In this document: in pieces, positions 1 through 7,735 of the stretch
Numbering within the stretch: the first letter of the stretch is position 1
How the letters are laid out: each line of letters begins with the position of its first letter
Assembly (NCBI GenBank): GCA_964399625.1
Contig: CAYNSB010000068.1
Location: 1-15,147, forward strand
Origin: CAYNSB01 sp964399625
GTDB taxonomy: Bacteria; Planctomycetota; Phycisphaerae; Phycisphaerales; UBA1924
Length of the DNA stretch: 15,147 nt
Reading direction: 5' to 3'
Notes under the pieces: model-generated
What the model saw: the letters and a program-made list of their open reading frames with translations, nothing else
What the model was told of the DNA's origin: nothing
The model's database searches: none
Program-made: the position numbers and the translations under genes

Positions 1-1012
<1,012 letters not shown>

Positions 1013-1062
1013 GGGAAAGCTCCGTAGAAACGAGAGGAAGCGTAGGAAAGGGCGCGCGCGAA

Positions 1063-1094
1063 GACGCCGGCACGGACCGGCCCGCGTCGGCGTC
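1063..1094. other. GC-rich inverted repeat between asnS and the S41 gene
   Basis: GACGCCG at 1063-1069 pairs perfectly with CGGCGTC at 1088-1094, and further partial pairing is possible inside the loop. It lies in the 115-base gap, downstream of the S41-family gene and within the possible leader of asnS. There is no T-run on either side, so an intrinsic terminator is not supported. It may be a structured leader or simply chance in GC-rich DNA. Confidence 0.2.
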
Positions 1095-1127
1095 GCCCCA
1101 CCTCCGGCCCGCAATTGTCGGGGGCGC

Positions 1128-2810
1128 TCACGGCCGAGCGCTGATCGTCCTCAGGATCGCCTCCATCGATGGATCGCGCCCAGCCGCGTAGTCCGCGAAC
1201 GTCATGGGTGCGGCGATCTGTGGCGCGACCCACGTTCGCTCGTCGGTTGAGTCCAGGATCTGCCAATACCGCGAGGAGGCGTACACCCTCGTCTTGCTGT
1301 GCGGCAGCACGAAGTACGTGCTCTCGCCCGTGAACTGCGGGCGCGAGCCGGTGGGCTCGCCCACGAACGTCGCGCTCGTGAACTTCTCGATGAGGTTCAC
1401 GGTGTTCTGCGCGGCGGAGAACGTGTCGCGCCCGATGATGACCCACAGGTGCCCGGGGCGGTTCACGCGCGCCTCGCGGATGAGACCCTCGAAGAGCGGA
1501 CGGATGAGCCCCGTGTTCCCCCCGCCGTTGGCCCGCATGTCGATCACGAGCTGCTGGGCGTCGTGCTCCTTGATCGTGGCGAACACGCGCTCGAACGCGG
1601 CGGCGAGCTTCTGCCCCGGCGTGTCCTGGATCGACCCGAAGTAGAAGTACACGAGATTGTGCGCCGGCTGGTACTCCACGCGGACGCCGTCGCGATCGCC
1701 CGCGAGATACGCCGGCGGCGTGGCGAGACTCTGGTGGACGTACGTGAAGCCGGGCAGTTCGCTCCCCGATCGCCTCACCGGCACCTGCACGGGCGTGAGC
1801 GTCGTTGTGCCGGTCGCGCCCTTGGCGTCCACAAAGGTGATCTCCGTGGAGGACTCGTCGCCGGTGGCGCCGATGGCCGCGAGCAGCGTGGGCACCGCGA
1901 GGAGCAGCGGCCCCCACCGCCGATGGCCCATCGCGTTGTCCACGCTCGCGTACGGGCGGGCGGCGTCCAGGGCCGCGCCGGCCTCGATCGGGCCGAACTT
2001 GAGCACCCGCGCGCCCACGAGCTCGGGGTGGTCCTTGGCGCCGATCACGAAGAGCCCATCGGGGAACCAACGCATGTGCAGCGGAAGGCGGGACAGCGAC
2101 GTCGCGCCTTCCTGCTGGAGCGCGACGGTGGTGTGCCCGTCGCCGATGCGTGCCGTGAGGCGCTTGAGGCGAAGACGGAGCTGGTCGTCCGTGAGCGATG
2201 GGATGTCGCGCTTGATGGCGGCGAGCTCCTGCGCGAACGCGTCGGGCGAGACGTGCGCGTGCAGGCTCCAGTGCATCTGGGCGATGCGACGCGCGTAGAA
2301 GTCCAGGTCCCACCGCCAACCGTCGTCACGATTGGCGGCCGGGGGTTTGGCGAGCTTGGCGATGAGCCCCGTCAGCTCCGCGAAGCGCGGGTCGGCGCGG
2401 AGGCTGTCCAGGTCCGTGTCGTTCTCGAGCGTTTCCTGCTCGGCGAAGCGCGCGTCCAGCGCGGCCCTGAGGCTCGCGAGCGCTTCCTCCGCGTGCCCGG
2501 TGACGGCGTGAACGCAGCAGATGTTGTAGAGACAGCCGGCGGGCGCGAACCCGAGATCCAACGCCCGACGCCACGCCACGATCGCCTCGTCGCTGCGCCG
2601 GATCGTGTGGAGCGAGAACCCGAGGTTGTACCACGCGCGCCCGTCGTCGGGGTTGGACCGGAGATAGCCCTGGAAGGCGTCGATCGCCCGCTCGTGCTGC
2701 CCGGCCTGATCCAGCTTCAGCGCATCGTCCACGGGCGTGAGGGATTGGGCGCGGGCCAGTGCGCCCATCACGGCGAGCCCCAGCGGCACAAGAGCACGGA
2801 CGGCGCGCAT
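1128..2810 (-). CDS. Exported TPR plus S41-family peptidase-like protein
   Basis: Probably a secreted or envelope serine protease-like protein. With the ATG at 2810 it has 560 residues. A signal peptide (about 1-22, hydrophobic VRALVPLGLAVMGALA, ending ARAQ) is followed by TPR-like helices (about 37-120, with AWYNLGFSLH and EEALASLRAALD). An S41/tricorn-type region follows, with IGDGHTTV (His226), VIDMRANGGGN (about 422-432), RDTFSAAQ (candidate nucleophile Ser465) and VGEPTGSRP (Glu485). No clear PDZ domain is seen. An ATG at 2819 is also in frame, but the AAGGA element abuts it and lies about 8 bases before the 2810 ATG, so the latter is preferred. The nearest genes are 115 bases downstream (asnS) and 88 bases upstream (hisN-like), so there is no tight operon. 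The substrate cannot be inferred. The family call is moderately strong; proteolytic activity is inferred only from the His and Ser motifs. Confidence 0.82.
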   Translation of the reverse strand: MRAVRALVPLGLAVMGALARAQSLTPVDDALKLDQAGQHERAIDAFQGYLRSNPDDGRAWYNLGFSLHTIRRSDEAIVAWRRALDLGFAPAGCLYNICCVHAVTGHAEEALASLRAALDARFAEQETLENDTDLDSLRADPRFAELTGLIAKLAKPPAANRDDGWRWDLDFYARRIAQMHWSLHAHVSPDAFAQELAAIKRDIPSLTDDQLRLRLKRLTARIGDGHTTVALQQEGATSLSRLPLHMRWFPDGLFVIGAKDHPELVGARVLKFGPIEAGAALDAARPYASVDNAMGHRRWGPLLLAVPTLLAAIGATGDESSTEITFVDAKGATGTTTLTPVQVPVRRSGSELPGFTYVHQSLATPPAYLAGDRDGVRVEYQPAHNLVYFYFGSIQDTPGQKLAAAFERVFATIKEHDAQQLVIDMRANGGGNTGLIRPLFEGLIREARVNRPGHLWVIIGRDTFSAAQNTVNLIEKFTSATFVGEPTGSRPQFTGESTYFVLPHSKTRVYASSRYWQILDSTDERTWVAPQIAAPMTFADYAAGRDPSMEAILRTISARP

Positions 2811-2898
2811 GCGGTGCATCCTTTCTTGATATTGCGAATCGTTCTATGGAGAGGATGCGCCACAAGGACCCGTCCGTCCGCCGGCGCGTCGATCCGCC

Positions 2899-3747
2899 TC
2901 AGGGCGTCAGCAGCCCGATCAGCTCATCGTGCACGAGCCCGTTGGTGCTCACGGCCCCCAGGGCGCCCGCGCCCGCGGGGTTGCCCCGCCAGTCGCTGAT
3001 CCGGCCGCCCGCCTCGATCAGGATCGGCTCCAGCGGCGCCACATCCCAACGCCCCACCTTCCCGTTGATCATCGCGTCCATCCGACCCGTCGCGACCATT
3101 ACGTGCGCGTGGCAATCCCCCCATCCACGCACGTCCTTGGCGGCTCCCAACAGACGCGTCACGCCCGCGTGCAGGGAGAGTCGCTGGGCGTCGGTCTCCG
3201 CGCTCGCCGGCCTCGCGGGTGCGAGCACCTGGAAGGGAGTCCTTGGCGTGGACATCGTCACCACCGCCTCGCCAAGGCTCTTCACGCCCGACACGCGCGC
3301 CCGGCGTGCCGCCCCCGAGCCGATCACATGCCAGCACCCCTTGCCCAAATGCGCGTAGCAGGACTCGTCCAGAGCGGGGAAGTCCACGACGCCGGCGATC
3401 GCGGTGCCCACGTGCTCGAGCGCGATCATGCACCCGAAGAGCGGGATGCCGTGCGTGAAAGCCCGCGTGCCATCGATCGGATCGAGCACCCATCGCACGC
3501 CCCCACCTCCCACGCTCCCGGGCGTGTCGCCGAACTCCTCGCCCAGCACCGCGTCCTGCGGGCAGCGCTTGGCGAGCTCGCGCCGGATGAACTCCTCGGC
3601 GGCGCGATCGGCGATCGTCACAGGCGAGCCGTCGCTCTTGGTCTCGAAGCGCACGCCCGCGGGCGAGTAGTGCGAGAGGATGATCCGTCGGGCCTCGTGC
3701 GCGAGGTGGCGGGCGAGCTCGAGGCGTTCACTGAGGTCGATGGTCAT
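2899..3747 (-). CDS. hisN: Histidinol-phosphatase-like inositol monophosphatase family protein
   Basis: A Mg2+-dependent phosphatase of the IMPase fold, 282 residues, near the usual family length. The metal-binding signature is intact: VTIAD (Asp47), LGEEFG (Glu70/71), DPIDGT (Asp89, Asp92) and WDVAPLEPILIEAGGR (Asp235). The C-terminal pattern RGWGDCHAHVMVATGRMDAMI resembles the HisN-type histidinol-phosphate phosphatases, which catalyse the dephosphorylation of L-histidinol phosphate to histidinol. IMPase-family specificity is hard to read from sequence, so inositol-1-phosphate or another sugar phosphate remains possible, and no other histidine gene is nearby. The start at 3747 (MTIDLSERLELARHL) gives the expected N-terminal helix, but no good Shine-Dalgarno is visible. 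The PEP-CTERM gene terminator lies between this gene and its upstream neighbour, so it is probably transcribed from its own promoter. The family is secure; the symbol is likely but not certain. Confidence 0.85.
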   Translation of the reverse strand: MTIDLSERLELARHLAHEARRIILSHYSPAGVRFETKSDGSPVTIADRAAEEFIRRELAKRCPQDAVLGEEFGDTPGSVGGGGVRWVLDPIDGTRAFTHGIPLFGCMIALEHVGTAIAGVVDFPALDESCYAHLGKGCWHVIGSGAARRARVSGVKSLGEAVVTMSTPRTPFQVLAPARPASAETDAQRLSLHAGVTRLLGAAKDVRGWGDCHAHVMVATGRMDAMINGKVGRWDVAPLEPILIEAGGRISDWRGNPAGAGALGAVSTNGLVHDELIGLLTP

Positions 3748-3815
3748 GCCACATCGAAGGCGCGGCGGAGGCCCGCGTCCCGATCGAACGGCGCGCCCGA
3801 TCCATCATCGCCAAC

Positions 3816-3848
3816 AAAAAACCGGCCAACCCGCGTGGGCTGGCCGGT
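3816..3848 (-). terminator. Rho-independent terminator of the PEP-CTERM gene
   Basis: ACCGGCCAACCC (3821-3832) and GGGCTGGCCGGT (3837-3848) form a 12-position stem with one A/C mismatch and a 4-base loop (GCGT). On the minus strand the stem is followed by six T residues (the A-run 3816-3821 on plus). It lies about 70 bases after the stop of the PEP-CTERM gene and ahead of the hisN-like gene, so it ends the former transcript. Confidence 0.88.
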
Positions 3849-3873
3849 CCGTAGTCAGATACTCAGGAACAAA

Positions 3874-3903
3874 CTCGAAAGGGTCGGGCTCGAAACGGTC
3901 GGG
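3874..3903. repeat. Tandem 15-base direct repeat in the 3' untranslated region
   Basis: CTCGAAAGGGTCGGG (3874-3888) is followed directly by CTCGAAACGGTCGGG (3889-3903), with one mismatch. It lies between the stop codon of the PEP-CTERM gene and its terminator. No function is evident. Confidence 0.6.
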
Positions 3904-3916
3904 CCGAGCACAGCGC

Positions 3917-4702
3917 TCAACGCTTGCGACGGGCGGCGGCGAGCCCGCCCAGCCCGAGCAGGGCGATCGAGCCCGGCGCGGGGATGGCGTTGAACCTGAA
4001 GTTGTCGATGGCGATGCCCGCGTCGTTGCCCGTGTCGTTCACATCCGTCCAGCGGAGGTAGAGGCTGCCGCCGACGGGGACCGCCGCGACCAGGTTGATC
4101 GTCGCGGTGACGTTCGTGATGATCGAGGGTGGGGCGAGCTTGCCGTTGGTCGTGACGAACGCGTCGCCGACGAGGTCGCCCGCGGTGTTCGCCACGAGGG
4201 AGACGTCGGTGAGGAAGTTCGAGCCCGTCGCGGTGCCGCCCGACACGCCGTAGGCGAACGCCATGGTGTTCGTCGTGACGGAGGAGCTGCGGTACTGCTC
4301 GCGATCGAAGGTGATGGTGAACTGCAGGAGCGGGAACGTCCAGTTGTTCACGATCTCGACGCCGAAGCCCATGATGTTGCTGCCGGAGGCGAGCATGCCC
4401 AGCGAGCGGTCGGCATCGCCCGTCACGCCGTAGTTGAAGATGCCGCCCGAGTTGGACGTGCCGTCATCGACGGTGAGCGCGGTCGCGGTGGCGCCCGTGC
4501 CGCTGAGCTTGGCGCCGACCCATCCGTTCACGCCGCTGATCGCCGCCTGCGTGCCCGAGACGTTCGAGAACACGCCCGTCTGGGTGGTGGCGGGCAGCCC
4601 GTTGAAGTTCTCAGTGATCTGGGGCCCCGTAAAGCTGATCGGCGCTGCAAGCGCCGACCCCGCCGCGCCCATGAGGGCGAGCGCAATCATCACGTTCTTC
4701 AT
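3917..4702 (-). CDS. PEP-CTERM-like sorted extracellular protein
   Basis: A predicted secreted or surface protein of 261 residues. The signal peptide MKNVMIALALMGAAGSALA is followed by a mature region starting APISFTGP. The body is rich in Gly, Thr, Ser and Asn with alternating beta-strand-like segments and has DNTG-like acidic turns near the end (DVNDTGNDAGIAIDNFRFN), resembling generic beta-sandwich PEP-CTERM proteins. The C-terminus IPAPGSIALLGLGGLAAARRKR has the three expected parts: a PEP-like motif (here PAPGS), one hydrophobic helix and a basic tail. Such tails are recognised by exosortase-type sorting systems; no exosortase gene lies in this window. The ATG at 4702 is supported by AGGAGA about 6 bases upstream and by the signal peptide, although the frame stays open upstream to 4897. 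It has its own terminator and a candidate promoter. The specific ligand or role is unknown. Confidence 0.88.
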   Translation of the reverse strand: MKNVMIALALMGAAGSALAAPISFTGPQITENFNGLPATTQTGVFSNVSGTQAAISGVNGWVGAKLSGTGATATALTVDDGTSNSGGIFNYGVTGDADRSLGMLASGSNIMGFGVEIVNNWTFPLLQFTITFDREQYRSSSVTTNTMAFAYGVSGGTATGSNFLTDVSLVANTAGDLVGDAFVTTNGKLAPPSIITNVTATINLVAAVPVGGSLYLRWTDVNDTGNDAGIAIDNFRFNAIPAPGSIALLGLGGLAAARRKR

Positions 4703-4782
4703 CTCGTCTCTCCTATGCAACGACGTGGTCTCTCTGTGCCTCCCCGTGCGCGGAGCGCCCGGGCCCTTTCGGGGACACGACC

Positions 4783-4807
4783 ATAGTACAAATCGCCCCC
4801 CTGTCCA
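4783..4807 (-). promoter_or_regulatory. Candidate promoter of the PEP-CTERM gene
   Basis: Read on the minus strand, TGGACA (4802-4807) is followed after 13 bases by TACTAT (4783-4788), about 80 bases before the ATG at 4702. The boxes resemble -35 and -10 elements, but the spacer is too short for a standard housekeeping sigma factor. The same TGGACA-13-TAnnnT layout precedes the dockerin-protein gene at 7642. Treat as a hypothesis. Confidence 0.3.
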
Positions 4808-4910
4808 CGCGAGAACCAAACAAGATTTGATCAAGGAATACGACACCAGCCAAAACAGACTGGTTTTGTTTGGTGCAATCAAACACCAATCAAACAACCA
4901 AATCCGTTCC
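4808..4910. other. AT-rich intergenic island with palindrome and CAAAC-type repeats
   Basis: This stretch between ispD and the PEP-CTERM gene is markedly richer in A/T than its surroundings. It holds the 8-base palindrome TTGATCAA (4827-4834), flanked by CTTG repeats on the minus strand; a CAAAAC/GTTTTG stem around 4852-4869; a TTGGTG/CACCAA stem (4870-4875 with 4884-4889); and a tandem CAATCAAACAM repeat (4876-4897). It could be an ispD 3' end structure, an upstream AT element for the PEP-CTERM promoter or an operator. No gene is supported here. Confidence 0.4.
4876..4897. repeat. Tandem 11-base direct repeat
   Basis: CAATCAAACAC (4876-4886) is followed by CAATCAAACAA (4887-4897), differing only in the last base. 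It is embedded in the AT-rich island downstream of ispD and overlaps one arm of a small hairpin (4870-4889). Confidence 0.6.
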
Positions 4911-4929
4911 CGCGCTCCGGCGACCGCGA

Positions 4930-5787
4930 TCAGAACCTCTTGTGCGTCGCACGGTTGTCGGACCCTCGCACCCCGAGGATCGAACGGGCCAGGCCCAGGT
5001 CCATCGGGCGGGTGATCTTCAGGTTCCGGGCATCGCCCTCGACGATCGTCACGGGAATCCCCAATCTCTCCACAAGCTGCGCGTCGTCCGTGCTCGTCAG
5101 GTCCTTCTGCGCATAGGCCCGGCGAAGCACGTCCGCCGCGAACACCTGTGGCGTCTGCACGGCGACCAGCCCCGAACGATCGATCGTCTCGCGCACGATG
5201 CGCGACTTGGCCGTTCCGCCGCTCTCCGAACCCTCGCTCGGCCCGAGGATCGCATCGAGCGGATCGACCTCGCGCGGCACATCGACCTCCTGCGCGCGCT
5301 TGAGCGTGTCGCCCACGTCGAGCGCGGGGATCACCGCGGGGTTCTTCTCGGCCGCGTGCAGCACGCGCTCGATGAGCTCGGGCGGCGTGCAGGGTCGCGC
5401 GGCGTCGTGCACCGCGATGTGCGTAAAACCACCTCCTCCTGCGTCCCCGGGGACGTGCGCGAGCGCGGCCTGGACCGTTTCGTAGCGGTGCGTTATGCCG
5501 CCGCGCACGAGCTTGACGCCGTAGAGCGCGAGCTTGTCGCCGTGGCGCTGCTTGAAGGACTCGAAGGCCTCTGGGTCGTGTGGTCCGGCGACGATGACCA
5601 GAGCGGTCGCCTCCACGCCGGCGTGATCGCCCTGCGTGAAGAGCTCGACGGTGCGATGGAGGACGGGGCGCCCGCCCAGGTCCTCATCGAGCTTGGAGCG
5701 TGCGAGATCGACGCCCTGCTCGGCCTTGAGCGCCTTCGCGTAGCGCGCGGAGAACCCCGCGGCGGGGATGATGAGGGCGAGCTTCAT
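4930..5787 (-). CDS. ispD: 2-C-methyl-D-erythritol 4-phosphate cytidylyltransferase
   Basis: Third step of the MEP isoprenoid pathway: MEP plus CTP gives CDP-methylerythritol and pyrophosphate, in the cytoplasm. It has 285 residues, longer than the roughly 236 of E. coli. Hallmarks in order: nucleotide-binding LALIIPAAGFSARY (3-16), SKLDEDLGGRPVLHRTVELF with the candidate catalytic Lys32, AVHDAARP (125-132), VAVQTPQVF (208-216), TDDAQLVERLG (233-243) and NLKITRPMDL (255-264). Relative to E. coli, extra residues lie between the glycine-rich loop and Lys32 and in the acidic, Gly/Ser-rich segment about 165-195. The start at 5787 is chosen because MKLALIIPAAG is the usual family N-terminus; no strong Shine-Dalgarno is visible, and an in-frame ATG at 5841 would add 18 residues. 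It is divergent from the tmRNA gene. No ispF is adjacent. Confidence 0.95.
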   Translation of the reverse strand: MKLALIIPAAGFSARYAKALKAEQGVDLARSKLDEDLGGRPVLHRTVELFTQGDHAGVEATALVIVAGPHDPEAFESFKQRHGDKLALYGVKLVRGGITHRYETVQAALAHVPGDAGGGGFTHIAVHDAARPCTPPELIERVLHAAEKNPAVIPALDVGDTLKRAQEVDVPREVDPLDAILGPSEGSESGGTAKSRIVRETIDRSGLVAVQTPQVFAADVLRRAYAQKDLTSTDDAQLVERLGIPVTIVEGDARNLKITRPMDLGLARSILGVRGSDNRATHKRF

Positions 5788-5908
5788 GGTGTCATTGAAC
5801 GCGGCACCCGCGGGCCGAACCAGTCCCTGTCGCGCCGACAATCGCGAGTACGAATAGTGCGGGGTCGTTCGCGCCGGGGCGCTACGATTGCCCGATCTTT
5901 GACAACCC
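5788..5908. promoter_or_regulatory. Divergent intergenic region between ispD and ssrA
   Basis: These 121 bases separate the minus-strand ispD start from the plus-strand tmRNA 5' end and must hold both promoters. A TACGAT (5883-5888), about 20 bases before the mature tmRNA 5' end, is a weak -10 candidate for ssrA. No convincing -35 was found for either direction. Confidence 0.3.
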
Positions 5909-6258
5909 GGGGCCGATCTGGTTTCGACCGAGCAGGGAATGCATGTCGTGGCGCGTCGTGGGGCGTGTTGGCCACGTAAAAAACACGCACACTAATAACT
6001 GCCAACCGCGGTTATGCTCTCGCAGCCTAAATAAGGCTGCATGGCACGCTCTCAACGCCTGATAGAGAGCGGGCCACACGCTTCAGGCTGGTCCGTCGCG
6101 CGAGGTTGCCGGGCGCGACGGACGAGAACTTACCGGGAGCTGGGCCGAAGGGGACAACGCTGGTGGTGGACCCGAGGCCGAGATCAATGCACCAGACACA
6201 CGCGTAGAGGCGGCACGCGGACTGTCTCGGGACGGGGGTTCGATTCCCCCCGGCTCCA
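5909..6258 (+). ncRNA. ssrA: Transfer-messenger RNA (tmRNA), one-piece
   Basis: tmRNA rescues ribosomes stalled on broken mRNA together with SmpB, adding a degradation tag. The 5' end GGGGCCGATCTGGTTTCGAC (5909-5928) is the conserved tmRNA start. It pairs with CGGCTCC at 6251-6257 to make a 7-base-pair acceptor stem, including the G3-U70 wobble that alanyl-tRNA synthetase recognises. The T-arm GGGGGTTCGATTCCCCC lies at the 3' end. The tag frame starts at the resume codon GCC (6001) and reads ANRGYALAA, with TAA at 6028-6030. GCAGCC (6022-6027) and GGCTGC (6035-6040) close a hairpin with the stop codon in its loop. The discriminator A is 6258 and the following bases are TT, so CCA is not encoded and must be added after transcription. 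A T-less GTGCG/CGCAC hairpin (6283-6295) follows, but no clear terminator is seen. It converges with the dockerin-protein gene. Confidence 0.97.
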
Positions 6259-6355
6259 TTCCAACCCTTTCCACAGCGCCGGGTGCGCATCGCACAACGC
6301 GCCCCGTGCATGACGTGGCGCGCCGGCAAGTCCGCGCACAACCTCGGCCCTCCGC

Positions 6356-7642
6356 TCAGCACCCGCCGCGGAACTTGTTCAAGAAGCACGTGAAGTCGCT
6401 CGCCGTCAGCAGCGGCGTGCCCGTGCTGCCGTCGCAGTTCGCGTACGCGTCGCCCGCGCGGAACTTGTTCAGGAAGCACGTGAAGTCACTCGCCGACAGG
6501 ACAGGAGAGGTCGTCGTCCCATCGCAGTTGGCGTAGCACGCCGGGATGCACCCCCATTGCGCCCAGCGCGTCGACGAGGCGCCGTTGGCCTGCGTGAAGT
6601 CGCCCCCGACCGCGAGCAGCCCGTCGTGCACCGCGAGCGCGTTGACGACGCTCACGTTGGTGCCGCTCTGGAGCGTGGAGTACGACGAACCGTTCCAGCG
6701 CCCGACATGATTGAACGAGATCGCCGGGAAGAACGAGCTGACAAAGCGTCCGCCCAGGAGCAGCTCGTTGTTGTACACGACCAACGACGTCACGGTGTTG
6801 TCCAGGAGTGTGGACGGGTTCGACCAGGACGAGCCGTTCCATATCCCCACGCCCGCGGCCCCGATGATGCCCGGGAATCCGCCGGCATAGAGCGAGCCCT
6901 GGTAGAACGCGAGCGCGTTCACCTGGTCCGACAGGCCCGGGCCCAGCGCCGACCACGCCGAGCCGTTCCACCTGGCGACGTTCTTGGCCGTGACGCCGCC
7001 GATCGAGCTGAAGAAGCCGCCCGCGTAGAGGTCGGTGCCGTTGGCGGCGAGCGCGTAGATGCTCCCCGTCGTGCCCGTGCCCAGCGTGCTCCACGCCGTG
7101 CCGTTCCACGTCGCGATGCCATTCGCGCCGCCCCCGCCCGCGTGGGTGAAGAAGCCCGCGACGACGAGCACGCCGTTGTAGACGCACATCGCGGTCACCT
7201 GCCCATCGACGCCGTTGGTCCCCGACCCAACCGCGGACCACGACGAGCCGTTCCAGCGGGCGATGTTGTTGACGGAGACGCCGCCGGCCGTCGAGATGAA
7301 CCCGCCCGCGAAGAGCTGGTTGTTGAACGTGGCCAGCGCCGCGACCTGGGCGTTCGCATCGAGGCCGGTTCCCATCCCGGTCCACGAGAAGCCGTTCCAC
7401 TGCGCGACGTGCGAGGCGCCGGCCGAGCCCGCGGTCGTGAAATCGCCGCCCGCGACGAGCACGGGCTGGATCGGGCCCGAGCCGTCCGCATCGAACGACG
7501 CCAGAGCGTGCACCGTGTTGTTGAAGCCGGAGGACGACGTCGTCCACACGCCCGCGCACGGTGATTGCGCCGACGCGGCGCAGCCGGATGCAGCGGCAAT
7601 GATCGCGGCCGCGGATCGCTCGAACGAGCTACGGGTCTTCAT
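6356..7642 (-). CDS. Secreted WNG-repeat beta-propeller-like protein with two GC-type dockerin-like repeats
   Basis: A predicted extracellular protein of 428 residues. The N-terminal signal peptide (about 1-26, hydrophobic AAAIIAAASGCAA, ending ASAQ) precedes six or seven repeats of roughly 48 residues with the pattern A-L-x-Y-x-x-x-L-Y-A-G-G-x-F ... W-N-G-x-x-W; WNG occurs at about 82, 130, 179, 225, 268 and 316. This Kelch/propeller-like pattern is common in planctomycete surface proteins. The C-terminus has two near-identical EF-hand-like units (about 369-397 and 399-428), each ANCDG(S/T)...L(S/T)ASDFTCFLNKFR, the last ending in GC. They resemble Ca2+-binding dockerin type I motifs with added cysteines and presumably serve anchoring or assembly; no cohesin partner is visible here. 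The ATG at 7642 is supported by GGAGAGG 6 bases upstream and by the signal peptide. The precise role is unknown. Confidence 0.9.
   Translation of the reverse strand: MKTRSSFERSAAAIIAAASGCAASAQSPCAGVWTTSSSGFNNTVHALASFDADGSGPIQPVLVAGGDFTTAGSAGASHVAQWNGFSWTGMGTGLDANAQVAALATFNNQLFAGGFISTAGGVSVNNIARWNGSSWSAVGSGTNGVDGQVTAMCVYNGVLVVAGFFTHAGGGGANGIATWNGTAWSTLGTGTTGSIYALAANGTDLYAGGFFSSIGGVTAKNVARWNGSAWSALGPGLSDQVNALAFYQGSLYAGGFPGIIGAAGVGIWNGSSWSNPSTLLDNTVTSLVVYNNELLLGGRFVSSFFPAISFNHVGRWNGSSYSTLQSGTNVSVVNALAVHDGLLAVGGDFTQANGASSTRWAQWGCIPACYANCDGTTTSPVLSASDFTCFLNKFRAGDAYANCDGSTGTPLLTASDFTCFLNKFRGGC
6368..6495 (-). repeat. 90-base tandem coding repeat (duplicated dockerin-like unit)
   Basis: The 38-base block 6368-6405 recurs at 6458-6495 with two mismatches, exactly 90 bases apart. 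The CAGTTSGCGTA stretches at about 6435 and 6525 keep the same period. The period equals 30 codons, so the two dockerin-like units arose by in-frame duplication that is recent or kept homogeneous. Confidence 0.8.
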
Positions 7643-7710
7643 GATGCACCTCTCCTTGGTGTTCGCGCTTCGAGCACGCGACGCGCACTCGATGCACAGG
7701 GTTCGGGCGC

Positions 7711-7735
7711 AGCATACAGCATCCGCGCATGTCCA
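7711..7735 (-). promoter_or_regulatory. Candidate promoter of the dockerin-protein gene
   Basis: On the minus strand, TGGACA (7730-7735) is followed after 13 bases by TATGCT (7711-7716), about 69 bases upstream of the ATG at 7642. The layout is the same as that upstream of the PEP-CTERM gene. The spacer is short for a standard promoter, so this may be an alternative sigma-factor or operator site, or coincidence. Confidence 0.3.

Noticed and set aside
1299..2999. 566-codon plus-strand open frame opposite the S41 gene
   Set aside because: Low-complexity Arg/Gly/Val/Glu sequence antisense to a gene with a clear signal peptide and protease motifs.
4703..4897. N-terminal extension of the PEP-CTERM protein from 4897
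   Set aside because: The extension would precede the signal peptide and crosses the AT-rich island. The ATG at 4702 has AGGAGA and begins a canonical signal peptide.
5899..5904. TTGACA just before the tmRNA as a -35 box
   Set aside because: It ends only about 5 bases before the mature 5' end (5909), too close to act as the -35 element for that start.
5994..6030. Longer tmRNA tag frame beginning upstream (e.g. at the GCA in CACGCACAC)
   Set aside because: That GCA is in the frame GCA-CAC-TAA and would stop at once. The conserved position after AATAACT gives GCC 6001 as the resume codon.
6041..6313. Small open frames inside and after the tmRNA
   Set aside because: They lie in structured tmRNA sequence and lack start signals and protein signatures.
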